15,242 bases of DNA from Gammaproteobacteria bacterium (GTDB lineage Bacteria; Pseudomonadota; Gammaproteobacteria; Natronospirales; REEB76), in assembly GCA_028871235.1 (NCBI GenBank), contig JAGWNO010000028.1, positions 1-15,242 of the forward strand, written 5' to 3'. Of the stretch, positions 14,239-15,242 are shown piece by piece. The translations under genes and the position numbers were made by a program. Each line of letters opens with the position of its first letter. Positions within the stretch are counted from its first letter, which is position 1. Under the pieces are notes generated by a model, which had not been told where the DNA came from, ran no database searches, and was given only the letters and a program-made list of their open reading frames with translations.

Positions 14239-14946
14239 CCCAGGAGGTCGCGCAGTAACATCTCGCAGGAGGGTTTCATGCGAAAATTCTTGTCTCTTCT
14301 GGTTGGTGCAGTCGCCTTGGTCCTGGCTTCGGCGTCCGCGGCGCAGCAAGCACTCGTCATCCGTCCGCTGGCCGAGCGCAAGGTGGCCGACCTGCCGAGC
14401 GGCGAGCTCTTCTGGCGCATTGAAACCTATCCGTCCAAGGAAGCCGCGCAGGCCGCCGCCGGGACTTGGTCGCTCGTCGCCGAGGCAGCGGGTAGGGTCT
14501 GGCTCTTCACGCTCGGTTCGGCAGGTGGGTCGTCTCCAGGGGGCACCAAGGTGTCCGAGGTAGGGCCTATTGCCCGCGTTGCTGCCCCGCAGTATTTGCT
14601 TCGTATCAACGAGGCGAGCGGGCCGCCCGGAAGCGTCACTCCTGTGCACAGTCATCCCGGCTCTGAGGCGTTCTATGTGCTCGCCGGGGAGCAAAGCATC
14701 CGCGGCGCTCATGGAACCATGGTGGTGAAAGCCGGCACATCGGAGGCAGGCCATGGTGCCTCCATGGCAATGCAGGTTTCCAGCAGCGGTTCCAGCGAGC
14801 TGCAATCATTGGTCATGTTCGTCGTCGATGCCACCCAACCGTTCTCTTCGCCAGCGTCGCTGCCGTAAGCTGTGGCCTAACCCCTCCATCGATCGGACGT
14901 TCCAAAGGCCGCTTCACGCCCTTTGGCCCGCCGCTCATGTCGAACG
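14233..14946 (+). mobile_element. Probable integron gene cassette carrying a cupin gene
   Basis: A unit of about 714 bp bounded by GTTAGGC on the left and by the GTTGGGC of an attC-like site on the right. It holds a single promoterless-looking gene with its own ribosome binding site, close to the left edge, which ends 6 bases before attC. This is the standard plan of an integron cassette. A following small gene begins 17 bases after the right core site, as the next cassette's gene would. No intI gene is visible, so the array's integrase is either further right or absent. Confidence 0.55.
14278..14868 (+). CDS. Exported cupin-domain protein
   Basis: A 196-residue protein with a Sec signal peptide (MRKFLSLLVGAVALVLASASA, cleavage near residue 21-22), so it is periplasmic or secreted. 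The C-terminal half is a cupin barrel with the first metal-binding motif PGSVTPVHSHPGSEAFYVLAGEQSIRG: His124, His126 and Glu130. The second motif is looser, with VKAGTSEAGHGASMAM giving His159 as the probable fourth ligand. The residues before the cupin (about 25-110) form an uncharacterised partial beta domain. The enzymatic role is not known; cupins range from oxygenases to isomerases and storage proteins. ATG 14278 is chosen for its strong GGAGG five bases upstream and the signal peptide. The gene lies within the probable integron cassette, ending just before the attC-like site. Confidence 0.88.
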   Translation: MRKFLSLLVGAVALVLASASAAQQALVIRPLAERKVADLPSGELFWRIETYPSKEAAQAAAGTWSLVAEAAGRVWLFTLGSAGGSSPGGTKVSEVGPIARVAAPQYLLRINEASGPPGSVTPVHSHPGSEAFYVLAGEQSIRGAHGTMVVKAGTSEAGHGASMAMQVSSSGSSELQSLVMFVVDATQPFSSPASLP

Positions 14947-14952
14947 TTGGGC
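14875..14952 (+). other. attC-like integron recombination site (59-base element)
   Basis: The 78-bp segment begins with GCCTAAC (R'', RYYYAAC) and ends with GTTGGGC (R', GTTRRRY), which pair at six of seven positions plus a G-T. Inside, TCGA (14889-14892) can pair with TCGA (14940-14943), CGG (14894-14896) with a CCG of 14928-14933, and a terminal hairpin is formed by CCAAAGG (14902-14908) and CCTTTGG (14920-14926) with an 11-base loop. This folded single-strand layout with R and L boxes and a central stem is the hallmark of attC. It starts 6 bases after the cupin stop. Confidence 0.75.
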
Positions 14953-14969
14953 TTCACAGGAGAAACAAA

Positions 14970-15242
14970 GTGGTTAGATATCTGCAGTGCGCGATAACAG
15001 TTCTTTGGGCGTTGCCGGCATTTGTTTTTGCAGCAGAACCAGTAAATCTCAGTGCAGGCACCTACAAATCCGACCTTGGAGTTCTCATCATTCAAATCAA
15101 CTGGGGGCGTGCATGGAAATGCGGTCAGTTTGAGAACGCACAGCTTGAGGCGCTTACATTTACGAAGTCGCCAGTTGATGTTCCGGAACCCGTGTCTCTC
15201 GACCTTGAAACTCCATCGAAGCTGTCTGTGGACAATAAGTTC
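14970..15242 (+). CDS. Small exported protein of unknown function (3' partial)
   Basis: An open frame of 91 codons that runs off the right edge. It starts at GTG 14970, with AGGAG seven bases upstream, immediately after the attC-like site (17 bases from the core site). The product begins with a signal peptide, VVRYLQCAITVLWALPAFVFA, cleaved probably after FAA or VFA, so it is exported. The mature part (EPVNLSAGTYKSDLGVLIIQ and on) shows alternating strands and one Cys in WKCGQFEN; I do not recognise a family. Its base composition is clearly richer in A and T than the rest of the window, as expected for a captured cassette gene. The strong ribosome binding site and signal peptide make it a real gene; the end lies beyond the window. 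Confidence 0.75.
   Translation, partial: MVRYLQCAITVLWALPAFVFAAEPVNLSAGTYKSDLGVLIIQINWGRAWKCGQFENAQLEALTFTKSPVDVPEPVSLDLETPSKLSVDNKF

Larger units (their letters stand above)
13992..14277. other. Intergenic region between hicA and the cupin gene
   Basis: These 286 bases carry no convincing gene. They hold a terminator-like hairpin (14017-14043), a bulged hairpin GCCCTTGG with CCAAGAGGGC (14093-14119), a possible promoter (TTTTAG at 14146-14151, 16 bases, TATAAA at 14168-14173), and the integron-type core site GTTAGGC at 14232-14238. The middle part (14160-14225) is clearly AT-richer than the flanking genes. Confidence 0.5.

Noticed and set aside
1..15242. tRNA, rRNA genes, CRISPR arrays, transposase genes or prophage genes
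   Set aside because: No cloverleaf, regular short repeats with spacers, DDE or recombinase protein, or phage structural protein was seen on either strand.

Overview
The window is GC-rich, densely coded DNA with short intergenic gaps and mixed ATG/GTG starts. The gene content (Ada-AlkA fusion with a separate Ogt, LutABC, SIMPL lipoprotein pair, YbbP-like permease, deoxyhypusine-synthase-like protein) fits a chromosomal segment of a proteobacterium, most likely a gammaproteobacterium. This assignment rests on gene content and style only; there is no rRNA or other marker gene here.

Layout. 1-1860 (+): 3' part of an FtsX/YbbP-type ABC transporter permease. 1913-2869 (-): a D-2-hydroxyacid dehydrogenase. 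3269-3901 (+): a PaiB-type FMN-binding regulator, overlapping tail-to-tail with a two-gene alkylation-repair operon on the minus strand (Ada-AlkA fusion 5872-4376, then Ogt 4372-3890). 6010-7238 (-): a SIMPL-domain exported protein and a PrcB-like lipoprotein, closed by a strong intrinsic terminator at 5955-5983. 7406-8678 (-): a small uncharacterised protein and a deoxyhypusine-synthase-like enzyme, divergent from an AdiC/PotE-like antiporter at 8783-10081 (+). 10124-13562 (-): a fumarylacetoacetate-hydrolase-family gene followed by tightly overlapping lutA, lutB and lutC (lactate oxidation).

From about 13600 to the end the character changes. A hicBA toxin-antitoxin pair has a frameshifted hicB and a short, diverged hicA, followed by a terminator-like hairpin. 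Then comes what looks like an integron gene cassette: a GTTAGGC core site at 14232, a signal-peptide cupin gene with a good ribosome binding site, and a 78-bp attC-like site (14875-14952) with GCCTAAC/GTTGGGC ends and an internal stem. It is followed at once by a second small exported-protein gene of lower GC that runs off the window. No integrase is in the window.

The most interesting points are the integron cassette edge at the right end; the deoxyhypusine-synthase-like protein, which keeps the Schiff-base lysine but lacks the histidine and acidic residues of the polyamine site and lies beside an agmatine/arginine-type antiporter; and the broken hicBA locus.
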